From: RPRB01 sp035543115
Lineage (GTDB): Bacteria; Myxococcota; Myxococcia; Myxococcales; Myxococcaceae
Assembly: GCA_035543115.1 (NCBI GenBank)
Contig: DATKKF010000059.1
Coordinates: forward strand, 1 to 64,000
Length of the DNA stretch: 64,000 bases
Direction of reading: 5' to 3'
A model generated the notes under the pieces. The model worked only from the letters and a program-made list of their open reading frames with translations. It had not been told where the DNA came from and made no database searches. The position numbers and the translations under genes are program-made. Positions 1 through 9,675 of this stretch are shown piece by piece (the stretch's first letter is position 1; every line of letters starts with the position of its first letter).

Positions 1-342
1 ACGCTCGTCGTCCCCCTTGCGCAGCCACTGGCCGCGCTGGCCGCGCACCTGCTCGAGCCCAGCGGGCCCGATTCGCTCACCGCCTGGGGCACGTTCAACG
101 CCGCGTTCCAGCAGCAGGAGTACGTCGAGGCGTACCTGCTCGAACCATGGGCCGAGGCGGAGCTGGCGCGCGACCCTGGGCTGCGCGCCGCGTTCGAGGA
201 GCGGCTCCGCGACCCCACCTTCGCCGCCGATGCCGATGCCCGACGCCGCTTCTTCCTGCTCCGCCACCCGTCGTACGACCAGCGCATCCGACGGGTCCCG
301 GTGCTCCGGCTCGCCGCGCCGCTGACTGTGCGGAAGCGCTAG
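1..342 (+). CDS. M14-type zinc carboxypeptidase, C-terminal fragment
   Basis: The window opens inside this gene, so only the last 113 residues are visible, reading in frame from base 1 to TAG at 340-342. The visible part has the run QEYVEAYLLEPWAE, then an Arg/Phe-rich stretch and a final HPSYDQRIRRVPVLR. I recognise this as the C-terminal end of bacterial M14 family metallopeptidases, where the segment follows the catalytic Glu region. The zinc ligands and catalytic residues lie upstream of the window, so activity cannot be judged. It converges on the P-type ATPase gene 53 bases downstream. Confidence 0.6.
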   Translation, partial: TLVVPLAQPLAALAAHLLEPSGPDSLTAWGTFNAAFQQQEYVEAYLLEPWAEAELARDPGLRAAFEERLRDPTFAADADARRRFFLLRHPSYDQRIRRVPVLRLAAPLTVRKR

Positions 343-394
343 ACGCGCCGGTGGCTCAGTCGGCCCGAGGAGGACCAGCGCCCCCAGCCCGGTT

Positions 395-2794
395 CTATCC
401 GAGCTCCACCGTCCGGAGCCGGAGCGCGTTGCCGATGACCGAGACCGAGCTCAGCGACATCGCCGCGCTGGCCAGCATTGGGCTCAGGAGCCATCCAAGG
501 AAGGGGTAGAGCGCGCCCGCCGCGATGGGGACACCGAGCAGGTTGTACCCGAAGGCGAAGGCGAGGTTCTGCCGGATGTTCCGCACCGTCGCCCGGCTGA
601 GCCGCCGCGCACGCACGACTCCGCGGAGGTCGCCGGAGACGAGCGTCACCCCGGCGCTCAGCATCGCCACGTCGGTCCCGGTGCCCATGGCAAGGCCCAC
701 GTCCGCTTGGGCCAGGGCCGGCGCGTCGTTCACCCCGTCCCCGGCCATGGCCACCACCCGGCCGGCCTTCTGGAGCTCGGCGACCAGCGCCGCCTTGCCC
801 TGGGGGAGCACCCCGGCGTGAACCTCGGAGACCCCGAGGCTCCGCCCGACGGACTCCGCGGTCGCGGGGTGGTCCCCGGTGGCGATCACCACCCGCATGC
901 CCTCGCGCGCGAGGTCGGCGATGGCCCGGCGGGCCGACTCCTTGATCGGGTCCTCGATCGCCAGCGCTCCGGCGAGCCGACCGTCGACGCCGACGAACGC
1001 GACCGTCCGGCCACGCTCTCGCCAGCCGCGCGCCACCTCGAGGAGCTCGGCGACACCGGGGTCACCCGCTTCCACCTGCGGCTCCCGGCCGACCGTGACC
1101 CGCCTCTGCCCCACGCGGCCGCTCACCCCAGTGCCGGGGTCGGCGGAAAACTCGGTGACCGGCGTGAGGCTCAGCCCGCGGCTCCGCGCCCCGGCGACGA
1201 TGGCCCCGGCGAGCGGGTGTTCGCTCCCCGCCTCGACCGACGCCGCGAGCGCGAGGGTGTCGGGCTCGCCGGCGCCGGAGACCGGCCGAACCTCCACCAG
1301 CGTCGGCCTTCCCACCGTGAGGGTCCCCGTCTTGTCGACGACGAGGGTGTCGGCCCGCTCCAGCCGCTCGAGCGCGGCAGCGTTCCGGAAGAGCACTCCG
1401 GCGTGGGCTCCCCGCCCCGTCCCCACCATCACCGCCATCGGCGTGGCGAGGCCCAGTGCGCACGGGCAGGCGATGATGAGCACCGCCACCGCGTTCACCA
1501 CCGCGTGGGCCAGCCGCGGCTCGGGGCCAAGCAGCGCCCAGAAGAGGCCGGTCACCGCCGCGACGGCGACGACCGCCGGCACGAAGACTGCCGAGACGCG
1601 ATCCGCCAGCCGCTGGACAGGGGCCCGGCTGCGCTGGGCTTCTCCGACCAGACGGACGATGCCGGAGAGCAGCGTGTCCGCGCCCACGCGCTCGGCGCGC
1701 ATCCGGACGGTGCCGTGCTGGTTGAGCGTGCCCCCGGTGAGCGCATCCCCGGGACCCTTCTCCACCGGCATCGATTCACCGGTGACCAGCGACTCGTCCA
1801 CGCTGGTGCGGCCGTCGAGGACCAGGCCGTCCACCGGTACCTTCTCCCCCGGGCGAACGCGGAGGACGTCGCCTACCCGCACGTCGGCGAGCGGAACGTC
1901 CCGCTCGAGGTCACCCTCGACGCGCCGGGCAAAGGCAGGCTGGAGCTTCAGCAGGGCTCTGAGCGCGCTGCCCGTCGCCGCGCGCGCCCGGAGCTCGAGC
2001 ACCTGGCCCACCAGCACCAGGGTGACGATGACCGCCGCAGGCTCGAAGTAGACGTTCGCCCGGCCGCCGTGGCCGCGGAGCTCCTCGGGGAACCAGGCCG
2101 GGGCCAGGGTCGCGACGAGGCTGAACCCGTACGCCACGCCCACGCCGAGGCCGATGAGGGTGAACATGTTCGGGCTGCGGTTCCGGACCGAGGCGATGGC
2201 GCGCGCGAAGAACGGAGCCCCGGCCCACAGCACCACCGGCGAGGCGAGGGCCAGCTCGAGCCAGCCAATCCAGGTCGGCGGATGCCAGCCGACCATCTCG
2301 CCCATCGCGACCGCGAGCAGCACCAGGGTGAGGGGCGCGGCCACGACCAGCCTTCGCTGCATGTCCTTCAGCTCGGGGTTCGCAGGGGCGTCGAGCGCGA
2401 CGGTGCGCGGCTCGAGCGCCATCCCGCAGAGGGGGCACGTCCCTGGCGCGTCCCGGACGATCTCCGGGTGCATCGGGCAGACCCACTGCGTCGCCGTGAC
2501 CGCCACCGGCTCCTTCGGTTCGAGCGCCATGCCGCACTTCGGGCAGGGACCCGGCCGGGCCATCCCGACCTCCGGGTCCATCGGGCAGATCCAGGTGCCT
2601 CCGGGCCCTGCGCCGGCCGCCGGTGGAAGCGGCGGGTTCGCGAGATACCGCTCGGGGTCGGCGGAGAAGCGCTCACGGCAGCGAGGATTGCAGAATCCGT
2701 ACGCCTTTCCGGCGTGGACGCAGGTCCCGCCCTTGGGGAACTCGGGATCGACCCGCATTCCGCAGACCGGGTCGAGGTCGGAGGAGAGGTTCAT
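395..2794 (-). CDS. Copper-type P1B ATPase with YHS and two heavy-metal-binding zinc-ribbon domains
   Basis: This is a 799-residue membrane pump that uses ATP to move soft metal ions, most likely Cu+, out of the cytoplasm. The N-terminus carries a YHS domain (about residues 5-52, DPVCGM and FCNPRC) and two short metal-binding modules of the form CPMDPE/CPKCGM (70-93) and CPMHPE/CPLCGM (106-129), in place of the usual ferredoxin-like HMA domain. The ATPase core follows: TGES near 338, the membrane CPC motif at 443-445 (IACPCALG), the phosphorylated Asp487 in DKTGTLT, and GDGVNDAPAL near the end. The open frame continues upstream to 3364, but that part is antisense to the barstar-like gene. The ATG at 2794 has a GGGGGAG ribosome site directly before it. 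Copper specificity is inferred from CPC; silver is also possible. Confidence 0.92.
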   Translation of the reverse strand: MNLSSDLDPVCGMRVDPEFPKGGTCVHAGKAYGFCNPRCRERFSADPERYLANPPLPPAAGAGPGGTWICPMDPEVGMARPGPCPKCGMALEPKEPVAVTATQWVCPMHPEIVRDAPGTCPLCGMALEPRTVALDAPANPELKDMQRRLVVAAPLTLVLLAVAMGEMVGWHPPTWIGWLELALASPVVLWAGAPFFARAIASVRNRSPNMFTLIGLGVGVAYGFSLVATLAPAWFPEELRGHGGRANVYFEPAAVIVTLVLVGQVLELRARAATGSALRALLKLQPAFARRVEGDLERDVPLADVRVGDVLRVRPGEKVPVDGLVLDGRTSVDESLVTGESMPVEKGPGDALTGGTLNQHGTVRMRAERVGADTLLSGIVRLVGEAQRSRAPVQRLADRVSAVFVPAVVAVAAVTGLFWALLGPEPRLAHAVVNAVAVLIIACPCALGLATPMAVMVGTGRGAHAGVLFRNAAALERLERADTLVVDKTGTLTVGRPTLVEVRPVSGAGEPDTLALAASVEAGSEHPLAGAIVAGARSRGLSLTPVTEFSADPGTGVSGRVGQRRVTVGREPQVEAGDPGVAELLEVARGWRERGRTVAFVGVDGRLAGALAIEDPIKESARRAIADLAREGMRVVIATGDHPATAESVGRSLGVSEVHAGVLPQGKAALVAELQKAGRVVAMAGDGVNDAPALAQADVGLAMGTGTDVAMLSAGVTLVSGDLRGVVRARRLSRATVRNIRQNLAFAFGYNLLGVPIAAGALYPFLGWLLSPMLASAAMSLSSVSVIGNALRLRTVELG

Positions 2795-2947
2795 GCTCCC
2801 CCCGGCCGGCCCCGCCGGTGCGCGCCGCCGAGAGCCGGGCGAGGACACCGTCCACCGCTGGTACACACCCGCCGAGGCACCACCCGCTCGTAACTGAGCC
2901 GACGGTGAGGTGCAACGCGAGGCGAGAACACATACCGTCCATCGTGA

Positions 2948-3457
2948 ATGGCAGCCTTCCGAGATGACGAGGTCGACCGTCTCGATTACGAGCTGCTCCG
3001 GGACGGACCGGTGACGAAGTACTTTCGCCCCGAGGTCCTCGAGCGGGATCTCCACTGGCTGCGCGAGCGCGGCTACGTCATCAGCTCGTTCGACGCGACA
3101 GGCTGGGCCTCGGGGGCCGATCCGCTGAGGGAAATCGCCCGGGAGCTCCAGTTCCCCCAGCACTTCGCGGGGAACCTCGATGCACTCCACGAGTGTCTGT
3201 CGGAGCTCTCCATTCCCGACGACTCCGGCCGAGCGATCGTGATCCGGCGCTTCGAGGCCCTCTACGGGCAGGACCCCGGATTCGCGTGGAACCTGCTCGA
3301 CGTCTTCGCCGCGGAGAGCCGAAACCACCTTCTCCGCGGTCGCAGACTGATGGTCCTCGTTCAAACCGACGATCCGCGCCTGAGCATCCGAGCGGTTGGC
3401 GAATGCCCGGTTGGCTGGAATCTCCGGGAGTGGACGGACAAGGCCCGGGGGGTGTGA
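2948..3457 (+). CDS. Barstar-like ribonuclease-inhibitor family protein (orphan)
   Basis: This 169-residue soluble protein matches the barstar family between about residues 38 and 100. The pattern is a short strand with SSFDATGW, then a helix with LREIARELQFPQHFAGNLDALHECL split over two segments, with the hallmark FPxxFxxNLDAL. Barstar proper (about 90 residues) blocks barnase-type RNases by burying an acidic helix in the active site. This protein has extra sequence at both ends. No barnase-like or other toxin gene sits beside it. It is divergent from the copper ATPase, with a 153-base gap between starts. It could be an immunity protein without its toxin, or a housekeeping RNase regulator. 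The family call is good; the function is unknown. Confidence 0.72.
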   Translation: MAAFRDDEVDRLDYELLRDGPVTKYFRPEVLERDLHWLRERGYVISSFDATGWASGADPLREIARELQFPQHFAGNLDALHECLSELSIPDDSGRAIVIRRFEALYGQDPGFAWNLLDVFAAESRNHLLRGRRLMVLVQTDDPRLSIRAVGECPVGWNLREWTDKARGV

Positions 3458-3501
3458 GTCGTGGCCGCCGGTGACCGCTCGAGGCGAGTCACCGCAGCCG
3501 C

Positions 3502-5052
3502 TCAGAGATCGCGCAGCACGGTCCGGGCACAGGCCAGCCCCGACGCGCCGAAGACGCCGCCACCCGGGTGCGTGCTCGCACCGGTGAGGTAGAGCCCGGA
3601 CACCGGCGTCCGGTACCGCGACAGCGCGGGCGTGGGCCGGAAAACGAACATCTGATCCAGGGACATCTCCAGATGCATCACGTTTCCGTGCAGCAGCCCG
3701 AACCGCCGCTCGAGATCCAGCGGCGACTGGATGTGCCGGTGAAGGATGCGCCCGCGCATGTTGGGAGCGAAGCGGAACAGCTGCTCGAGGATGCGGTCGG
3801 CCTCACGCTCGCGGATGCCGTCCCAGGTCTCCCCGCCCGAGAGCGCGTACGGGTGGTACTGGCTCCACAGGTAGCAGACGTGCTTTCCGGCCGGCGCGAG
3901 GTCCGGGTCGAACGCCGAGAAGGTCATGGCGATGACCTGCGGCTCCGACGCGCTCTGCCCGAGCAGGTACTCGGCGTACGCCCGGCGCACGGTGGCGCCG
4001 GAGCGGGCGAGGAGCTGCAGCCCCATGTGCCGGTCCAGCGGCGCGCCGAACGGCTCGCCCAGGTACTCGGGGAGCACCTCCGCGGCGCAGCGGACGGCCA
4101 TCCCGAACCCGTTGCCCACGCGCGTCGCCGCGACCTCCTCCCGGACCTCCGGCGGCAGATGCTCGGCGCCGAGCAGCTGGAGCATCGTCGTCCGGACGTG
4201 GGCGCCCGAGACGACCAGGTCGGCCTCGACGCGCTCCCCGCCGGCGAGGGTGAGGCCGCGCACCCTGCCGCCCTCGACGTCGATGCGCTCCACCGGCGCC
4301 TCGGCGCGCACCGTGCCTCCGTCCGCGGCCAGGCGGCTCGCCAGCGCGCGGGTGAGCATCCCCGAGCCGCCGCGCGGGTGCTTGGCGCCGGTGCGGTGCA
4401 GCACCGCGTGCCAGCCCACGAAGGGCGCCGAGGCACGCTCGTCGGGTCCCGGCCCCGACTGCGCGGCGAGCCAGAGCAGCGCGGCGCGAACGGGCGCGGA
4501 GTGGAACCGGCGCTCGATGAGGTCGCCGTAGCCCTGGAGGATCTCCTGGAGCCCCGCGCCCATCGGCTTGCGCGGGCCGCGCACGGTGACCAAGCGGCGC
4601 CCGACCGACATCGGCGTCGGGGGGTCCTGGAACACCTTGAACGTCGCCTCGGCGAGCGGGGTCCAGTCGTGGACGAAGCGCCGGTAGGCGTCGGCGTCCT
4701 CGGAGCTCACCCGGGCGATGGAGGCGCAGGTCCGGTCCAGGTCCCGGTAGAACGCGAGGTGCGGACCGTCGGGGGTCGGGTAGTACGCCCAGGGGTCCAT
4801 GTCGAGATACTCCAGCCCGTGCCGCGCGAGCTCCAGCTCGTCGAGGATGGGGGTGGCGTGAATCATGATGTGGGCCGAGCTGCCCACGTCGTAGAGGAAG
4901 CCGGGGAACAGCTCCTCGGTGCACACCGCGCCGCCCACCTGCCGGCTCCGCTCGAACACCGAGACCCGATGGCCGGCCTTCGCCAGGTAGCACGCGCAGA
5001 CCAGCGCGTTGTGCCCCGAGCCGACCACCGCCACCCGTCTCGACCGCGCCAT
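3502..5052 (-). CDS. Phytoene-dehydrogenase-like FAD oxidoreductase (CrtO/PYROXD2 type)
   Basis: The 516-residue product starts with a dinucleotide-binding fold (VAVVGSGHNALVCACYLAKAG, broken here as VAVVGSGHNAL / VCACYLAKAG), followed by FERS at the strand that binds the FAD ribose. It ends with GLYLTGASTHPGGGVFGASG, the C-terminal FAD signature of the phytoene desaturase, CrtO ketolase and retinol-saturase group. Members oxidise, isomerise or reduce polyene and lipid-like substrates; the substrate here cannot be read from sequence. I chose the ATG at 5052 because the longer frame to 5091 runs into the preceding gene, whose stop is at 5066. It lies 13 bases behind the zinc-ribbon gene and is probably cotranscribed with it. 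No other carotenoid genes are in the window. Confidence 0.82.
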   Translation of the reverse strand: MARSRRVAVVGSGHNALVCACYLAKAGHRVSVFERSRQVGGAVCTEELFPGFLYDVGSSAHIMIHATPILDELELARHGLEYLDMDPWAYYPTPDGPHLAFYRDLDRTCASIARVSSEDADAYRRFVHDWTPLAEATFKVFQDPPTPMSVGRRLVTVRGPRKPMGAGLQEILQGYGDLIERRFHSAPVRAALLWLAAQSGPGPDERASAPFVGWHAVLHRTGAKHPRGGSGMLTRALASRLAADGGTVRAEAPVERIDVEGGRVRGLTLAGGERVEADLVVSGAHVRTTMLQLLGAEHLPPEVREEVAATRVGNGFGMAVRCAAEVLPEYLGEPFGAPLDRHMGLQLLARSGATVRRAYAEYLLGQSASEPQVIAMTFSAFDPDLAPAGKHVCYLWSQYHPYALSGGETWDGIREREADRILEQLFRFAPNMRGRILHRHIQSPLDLERRFGLLHGNVMHLEMSLDQMFVFRPTPALSRYRTPVSGLYLTGASTHPGGGVFGASGLACARTVLRDL

Positions 5053-5065
5053 GCGGCGCCGGAAC

Positions 5066-5479
5066 CTAGGACAGCTTCTTCCTCCCGGCATCCGAGCCGC
5101 GGCCCATCCGCGTGGACGGCTCGAGCTCGAGCCAGGCGGTGCGGCAGGCGAGGCAGGCGACCTTGCGCCCCTCGGGGAAGGTCCGTTCGGTGACCACCTC
5201 CACCGCCGGCCCCTCGCCCGGAGGGCACTGCGGGCAGCGCGCGCCGGGCGCCTGCGCCGGGTAGGCGCGCTCGTACGGGGGGAGGCGGAGCAGCTTGAAC
5301 CACTCCACCACCATCTCCTCCGAGAGCTGCACCTGGAGGCCGTGGCGCTCGGGCTGGACCAGATCGTGCCGGAGGGCGAGCCAGTAGAGCCGCAGGGGCG
5401 CGAGGTGCCCGTGCATCCCGCGCTTGCGGAACTCGGCCCCGAGACGCTTCACCATCCCCAGGAGCTCGGTCCGTTCCAT
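5066..5479 (-). CDS. Small protein with C-terminal CxxC/CxxC zinc-ribbon-like motif, function unknown
   Basis: This 137-residue soluble protein (from the ATG at 5479) has a helical N-terminus rich in Arg, Leu and Glu, then two cysteine pairs in the last third (RCPQC and VACLACRTAW) that look like a zinc ribbon. I do not recognise the family. It is the first gene of a leftward pair with the flavoprotein at 3502-5052. A second possible ATG at 5491 lies inside the palindrome at 5484-5499, and neither start has a good ribosome site, so the true start is uncertain. If the palindrome is an operator, this pair would be repressor-controlled. Confidence 0.6.
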   Translation of the reverse strand: MERTELLGMVKRLGAEFRKRGMHGHLAPLRLYWLALRHDLVQPERHGLQVQLSEEMVVEWFKLLRLPPYERAYPAQAPGARCPQCPPGEGPAVEVVTERTFPEGRKVACLACRTAWLELEPSTRMGRGSDAGRKKLS

Positions 5480-5483
5480 GTGA

Positions 5484-5499
5484 CTGAACATACGTTCAG
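5484..5499. promoter_or_regulatory. LexA-like palindrome CTGAAC-N4-GTTCAG
   Basis: The sequence CTGAACATACGTTCAG is a perfect 6-bp inverted repeat around ATAC. Its core GAAC-N4-GTTC is the Gram-positive SOS-box form. The whole site matches 15 of 17 positions of the motif CTRHAMRYBYGTTCAGS, which I recall being described for Myxococcus LexA. It sits 5-20 bases upstream of the start at 5479, where a bound repressor would block transcription or initiation. TetR-family operators can look similar, so the regulator is an inference. Confidence 0.5.
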
Positions 5500-5563
5500 A
5501 GACGGCTCGGGGCAACGACGCTCCCGGGCCGCCCGATGGCGGCGCGCGATGCGCCCCACTCGC

Positions 5564-5953
5564 TCAGCGTGCCGCGCTGCCACCCCCGAGGCCGGAAGGC
5601 GACGCCGCTCGCCACGCGCGCCCGAACGCGCCGCTGGCCACGTAGCGGGGGAAGGTCAGCCACTGCTCGGCGAGGATGCGCGCGACGACGTCACCCGGTC
5701 CGCGGAAGGGCACGGGGGGCGTCTGCTCCCGCCGGTGCGTCCGTCCCTGCATCACCATCGCCCCGGCCATCGCGCCGAAGCCCAGCGCGGCGAGCCAGCC
5801 GCTCAGGAAGGGCGCGGTCGCCAGCGCCACGGTGCCGACCTGGAAGACGGGAACCGTGAGCGCGTGCACCAGGAGATTGCGGCGGTCGCGGTGTCCGGCA
5901 GGGTAGAGCGACCACTGCCACTCGAGAAGTGAACCGCGGCGATCGTCGGTCAT
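5564..5953 (-). CDS. Small membrane protein resembling the Mpo1/DUF962 family
   Basis: This 129-residue protein has an N-terminal motif with WQWSLYPAGHRDRRNLLVHAL, shown here as WQWSLYPAGHRDRRN then LLVHAL, and two hydrophobic segments around residues 30-65. It ends with a soluble tail containing EQWLTFPRYV. The spacing of the N-terminal His residues and the two membrane segments resemble the DUF962/Mpo1 group, whose yeast member is a membrane dioxygenase for 2-hydroxy fatty acids. The match is by eye and moderate. The start ATG at 5953 has GGAGGT eight bases upstream. It lies 51 bases downstream of msrQ on the same strand and could be the last gene of that unit. Confidence 0.5.
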   Translation of the reverse strand: MTDDRRGSLLEWQWSLYPAGHRDRRNLLVHALTVPVFQVGTVALATAPFLSGWLAALGFGAMAGAMVMQGRTHRREQTPPVPFRGPGDVVARILAEQWLTFPRYVASGAFGRAWRAASPSGLGGGSAAR

Positions 5954-6004
5954 CGGTCAGACCTCCGCCCGGGGGCGATCGTGACACATCCCTCGACCCC
6001 GCGC

Positions 6005-6661
6005 TCAGACCGGCGTGCCGAGGTCGGCCGAGGGTGCGGTCGGCAACTCCCGGGCGCGCTTCCGCCGGCGCATCCGCACCGCATCGGCGATGCGCACCAG
6101 GAAGAGCACGCCGAGGAGCGCGGCCCAGGTGAGCGGCACCCGGACGTCGGACTTGACCCGCCAGACGAAGTGCACGACCGCGAGCATCCCGGCGACGTAA
6201 GCCAGCCGGTGCAGCGCCTTCCACCGCTGGAAGCCGAGCCGCCGCACCGAGGCGTCGGTGCTGGTCCAGACGAGCGGCAGGAGCGTCAGGAAGGCCAGGA
6301 ACCCGACGATCATGAACTTCCGCTGGGTCGCGTCCTCCCAGAGCACCGGCCAGTCGAGCTGCTGGTCGATTCCCACGTAGGTCGAGAGGTGGAGCGCGGC
6401 GTAGAAGGCCGCGAACAGCCCCAGCATGCGCCGGATTCGGATCGGCCAGGTCCAGCCGGTGAGGATCTTCAGCGGGGTGCAGGCCAGCGACGCGACGAGG
6501 AACACCAGCGCCAGGTACCCCAGCTGGTTCAGGCCGACGGCGATGGCGTCGGCGCCGAGCGTCCGGTGCGCCGCGCGCCAGCCCAGCACCCAGAGCGGGA
6601 TCAGCGCTCCGGCGAAGAGGCCGGGCTTCAACCAGGGAAGTGGCGGACGACGGGGTGCCAT
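6005..6661 (-). CDS. msrQ: MsrQ, heme-binding membrane subunit of the MsrPQ methionine sulfoxide reductase
   Basis: This is a 218-residue integral membrane protein of the ferric-reductase-like fold with about six hydrophobic helices. Recognisable features are LACTPLKILTGW in the second helix, AAFYAALHLSTYV with a heme-ligand His, RRLGFQRWKALHRLAYVAG split around the helix break, and HFVWRVKSD. MsrQ passes quinol-derived electrons through b-type heme to periplasmic MsrP, which repairs oxidised methionines in envelope proteins. The start ATG is three bases after the msrP stop, so the two are almost certainly translated together. Length and gene order agree with the known pair. Confidence 0.93.
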   Translation of the reverse strand: MAPRRPPLPWLKPGLFAGALIPLWVLGWRAAHRTLGADAIAVGLNQLGYLALVFLVASLACTPLKILTGWTWPIRIRRMLGLFAAFYAALHLSTYVGIDQQLDWPVLWEDATQRKFMIVGFLAFLTLLPLVWTSTDASVRRLGFQRWKALHRLAYVAGMLAVVHFVWRVKSDVRVPLTWAALLGVLFLVRIADAVRMRRRKRARELPTAPSADLGTPV

Positions 6662-6664
6662 TGT

Positions 6665-7654
<990 letters not shown>

Positions 7655-7817
7655 GGGAGGCACCTCCCCCAGGAGGACGCGCCAGGGAACGGGTGGGTTA
7701 CAACCGAGGCCGGTCCGGCGCCACTCCCAGCCTGCAGCTTGACGGCTCGGGGCCCGCCGGGCGGAACTGGGCGCTCCCCGGGAGGCCGAGGGGAGCTCCC
7801 AGGGGACATCCCTCGCC

Positions 7818-9572
7818 ATGAAGACAGTCCTGACCGTCGCCGCGCTGCTCGCGCTGACCATGACCGCCTGCCGGGACGACACGAGCACCACCGACGCGGG
7901 CCAGCCCCTCCCCTTCCTCTCCGACCCGCTCCGGGCAGACGCGGGGTGTGACTGGGCCCAGTGGGGGCAGAACTGGGCGCACACCGGACAGGCCTGCGTG
8001 CCCGGGCAGGGATTCGGCCGGGTGCTGGGGACCGTCACCTTCGACCCCTTCGTTCCCCAGGAGGTCGAGGAGGCCGGGGGACTGTTCGGCCGAGACGACC
8101 TCTTCGCCCACTACGCCTCGCCGCTGATCGTCGGGGACGACCTCTACATGGCGGTGAAGTCCGGGGTGTACGTGAGCTGCAGCCCTCCTGGCACGTTGGG
8201 CAACCCGGCTCCTTGTGGGTTCGATGCGTGGGACCAGCAGTCCTGGACGGTGAAGCATCTGGCCTGGGAGTCCGGCACGCTCACCCCGAAGCAGAGCTTC
8301 CCGAGCAGCTGGAAACCGCCACCCTGGCGGGTGGTCGCCGGCTGGGAGCCGGTGTTCCAGCCCGCGATTCACGATCAGGTGGTCTGGGTTCCCGGCGCGG
8401 AGGGAACGGTGATTCGCCTGGACCGGCAGCTCGGGACCACCCAGGCGGTGAACCCCTTCGGCGACAGCAACCCCAACCGGTACATCACCGGGCCCCTGGT
8501 GATCGATGCGGACGGAACCCTGCTCTACAACGTGATCGAGCTCGACGCGCTGATGCCGCAGTCCGCGGATGCGCGGGGGTACCTGGTGCGCGTGCCGACC
8601 TCGGGGGCGCCGACCAAGGTGCTGTACCAGAGCATCGTGGCCGGCGCGCCCGCCGCCAGCGACCAGTGTCCCTACTCGTTCAGCGCCGCCCACATCTCCG
8701 GACCCTACCCGGCGACGGTGCCGGTCCCCACGGGCCCGTGTGGCTCGCAGCGGCCAGGGTTCAACTCCGGACCCGCCATCGGGCCTGGCGGAGTCGTGTT
8801 CGTCGTCAGTCGGGCGCACTTCGCACAGAACGACTCGTCGCTGGTGGCGCTGAACCCGGACCTGACGCCGAGGTGGACGTTCCGCATGCGAGAATTCCTG
8901 GACGACGGCTGCGGCGTTCTCGCCACCGGCTGTCGGCAGGGCGCGCCGGTGGGAGTCGACCCGTCCACGGGGCTCAAGCCGAGCGTCTGGGTCAACGACG
9001 AGGCCTCCTCGGTCCCGGTGGCGCTCCCCGACGGCGCAGTCCTCTACGGCGGGCTGACCGCCTACAACGGAAGCCGCGGCCACCTGGTCAAGGTGGGCCC
9101 CGACGGCAGGCTGATGGGCACCTACGACTTCGGCTGGGACGTTACCCCGGCCGTCTGGGTGCACGGCGGCACCTACTCGATCATCACCAAGGACAACCAC
9201 TACTACGCGGCGAACGGGGGCGAGGGCCCTTATGACATCACCCAGCTGTCGCGAGACCTGACGCCGCAGTGGAAGTTCACCTCCACCCAGACCCAGAGCT
9301 GCCAGACCGAGACGGACGGCGGGATGACCTGCGTCTCGGACCATCCCGACGGATTCGAGTGGTGCGTCAACGCGCCGGCGGTCGGCCCGGACGGGACGGT
9401 CTACGCCAACAGCGAGGACGGGCGCGTCTACTCCATCCGTCAGGGCGGCTCGCAGGGCGAGCAGCGGTTCCTGCTGCAGTCGCTCGGCGCCGCGTACACC
9501 CCCATCGCCATCGACTCGAAGGGCCGGGTCTACTCGATGAACGGCGGGCTCCTGACCGTGGTCGGGCAGTGA
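7818..9572 (+). CDS. Secreted lipoprotein with PQQ-like beta-propeller repeats
   Basis: The 584-residue product begins with a lipoprotein signal peptide ending in LTMTAC, with Cys18 as the lipid-modified residue. Position +2 is Arg. The body has repeated beta-rich units of the kind VYANSEDGRVYSI and VLYGGLTAYNGSRGHLVKV, about 80-100 residues apart, like the blades of PQQ-binding and YncE-type propellers. Several Cys pairs (CDWAQW and CV near 44-60, plus CQT and CVS late) suggest disulfides outside the cytoplasm. No catalytic signature is visible. Such proteins are common, poorly understood envelope lipoproteins of Myxococcota. It is monocistronic, facing a leftward operon. Confidence 0.72.
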   Translation: MKTVLTVAALLALTMTACRDDTSTTDAGQPLPFLSDPLRADAGCDWAQWGQNWAHTGQACVPGQGFGRVLGTVTFDPFVPQEVEEAGGLFGRDDLFAHYASPLIVGDDLYMAVKSGVYVSCSPPGTLGNPAPCGFDAWDQQSWTVKHLAWESGTLTPKQSFPSSWKPPPWRVVAGWEPVFQPAIHDQVVWVPGAEGTVIRLDRQLGTTQAVNPFGDSNPNRYITGPLVIDADGTLLYNVIELDALMPQSADARGYLVRVPTSGAPTKVLYQSIVAGAPAASDQCPYSFSAAHISGPYPATVPVPTGPCGSQRPGFNSGPAIGPGGVVFVVSRAHFAQNDSSLVALNPDLTPRWTFRMREFLDDGCGVLATGCRQGAPVGVDPSTGLKPSVWVNDEASSVPVALPDGAVLYGGLTAYNGSRGHLVKVGPDGRLMGTYDFGWDVTPAVWVHGGTYSIITKDNHYYAANGGEGPYDITQLSRDLTPQWKFTSTQTQSCQTETDGGMTCVSDHPDGFEWCVNAPAVGPDGTVYANSEDGRVYSIRQGGSQGEQRFLLQSLGAAYTPIAIDSKGRVYSMNGGLLTVVGQ

Positions 9573-9675
9573 ATCGCTCCCCGGCGACCCAGGATCGCAG
9601 CGGCACAGAAGAGCGCGTGGGCCTGCACCCTCGCGGGTCGGGACCAGGCAAACGGGTACCGACGGTGATCGGGCC

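Noticed and set aside
707..2893. 728-codon open frame on the plus strand
   Set aside because: It is antisense to the copper ATPase, has a Pro/Arg/His-rich composition with no domain, and the minus-strand gene has every motif. Long spurious frames are expected at this GC content.
2795..3364. N-terminal extension of the copper ATPase
   Set aside because: It is antisense to the barstar-like gene and the ATG at 2794 has a strong ribosome site and a normal YHS start.
7655..8038. N-terminal extension of MsrP
   Set aside because: It would push the Tat signal 128 residues inward and is antisense to the lipoprotein gene; the ATG at 7654 has a strong ribosome site.
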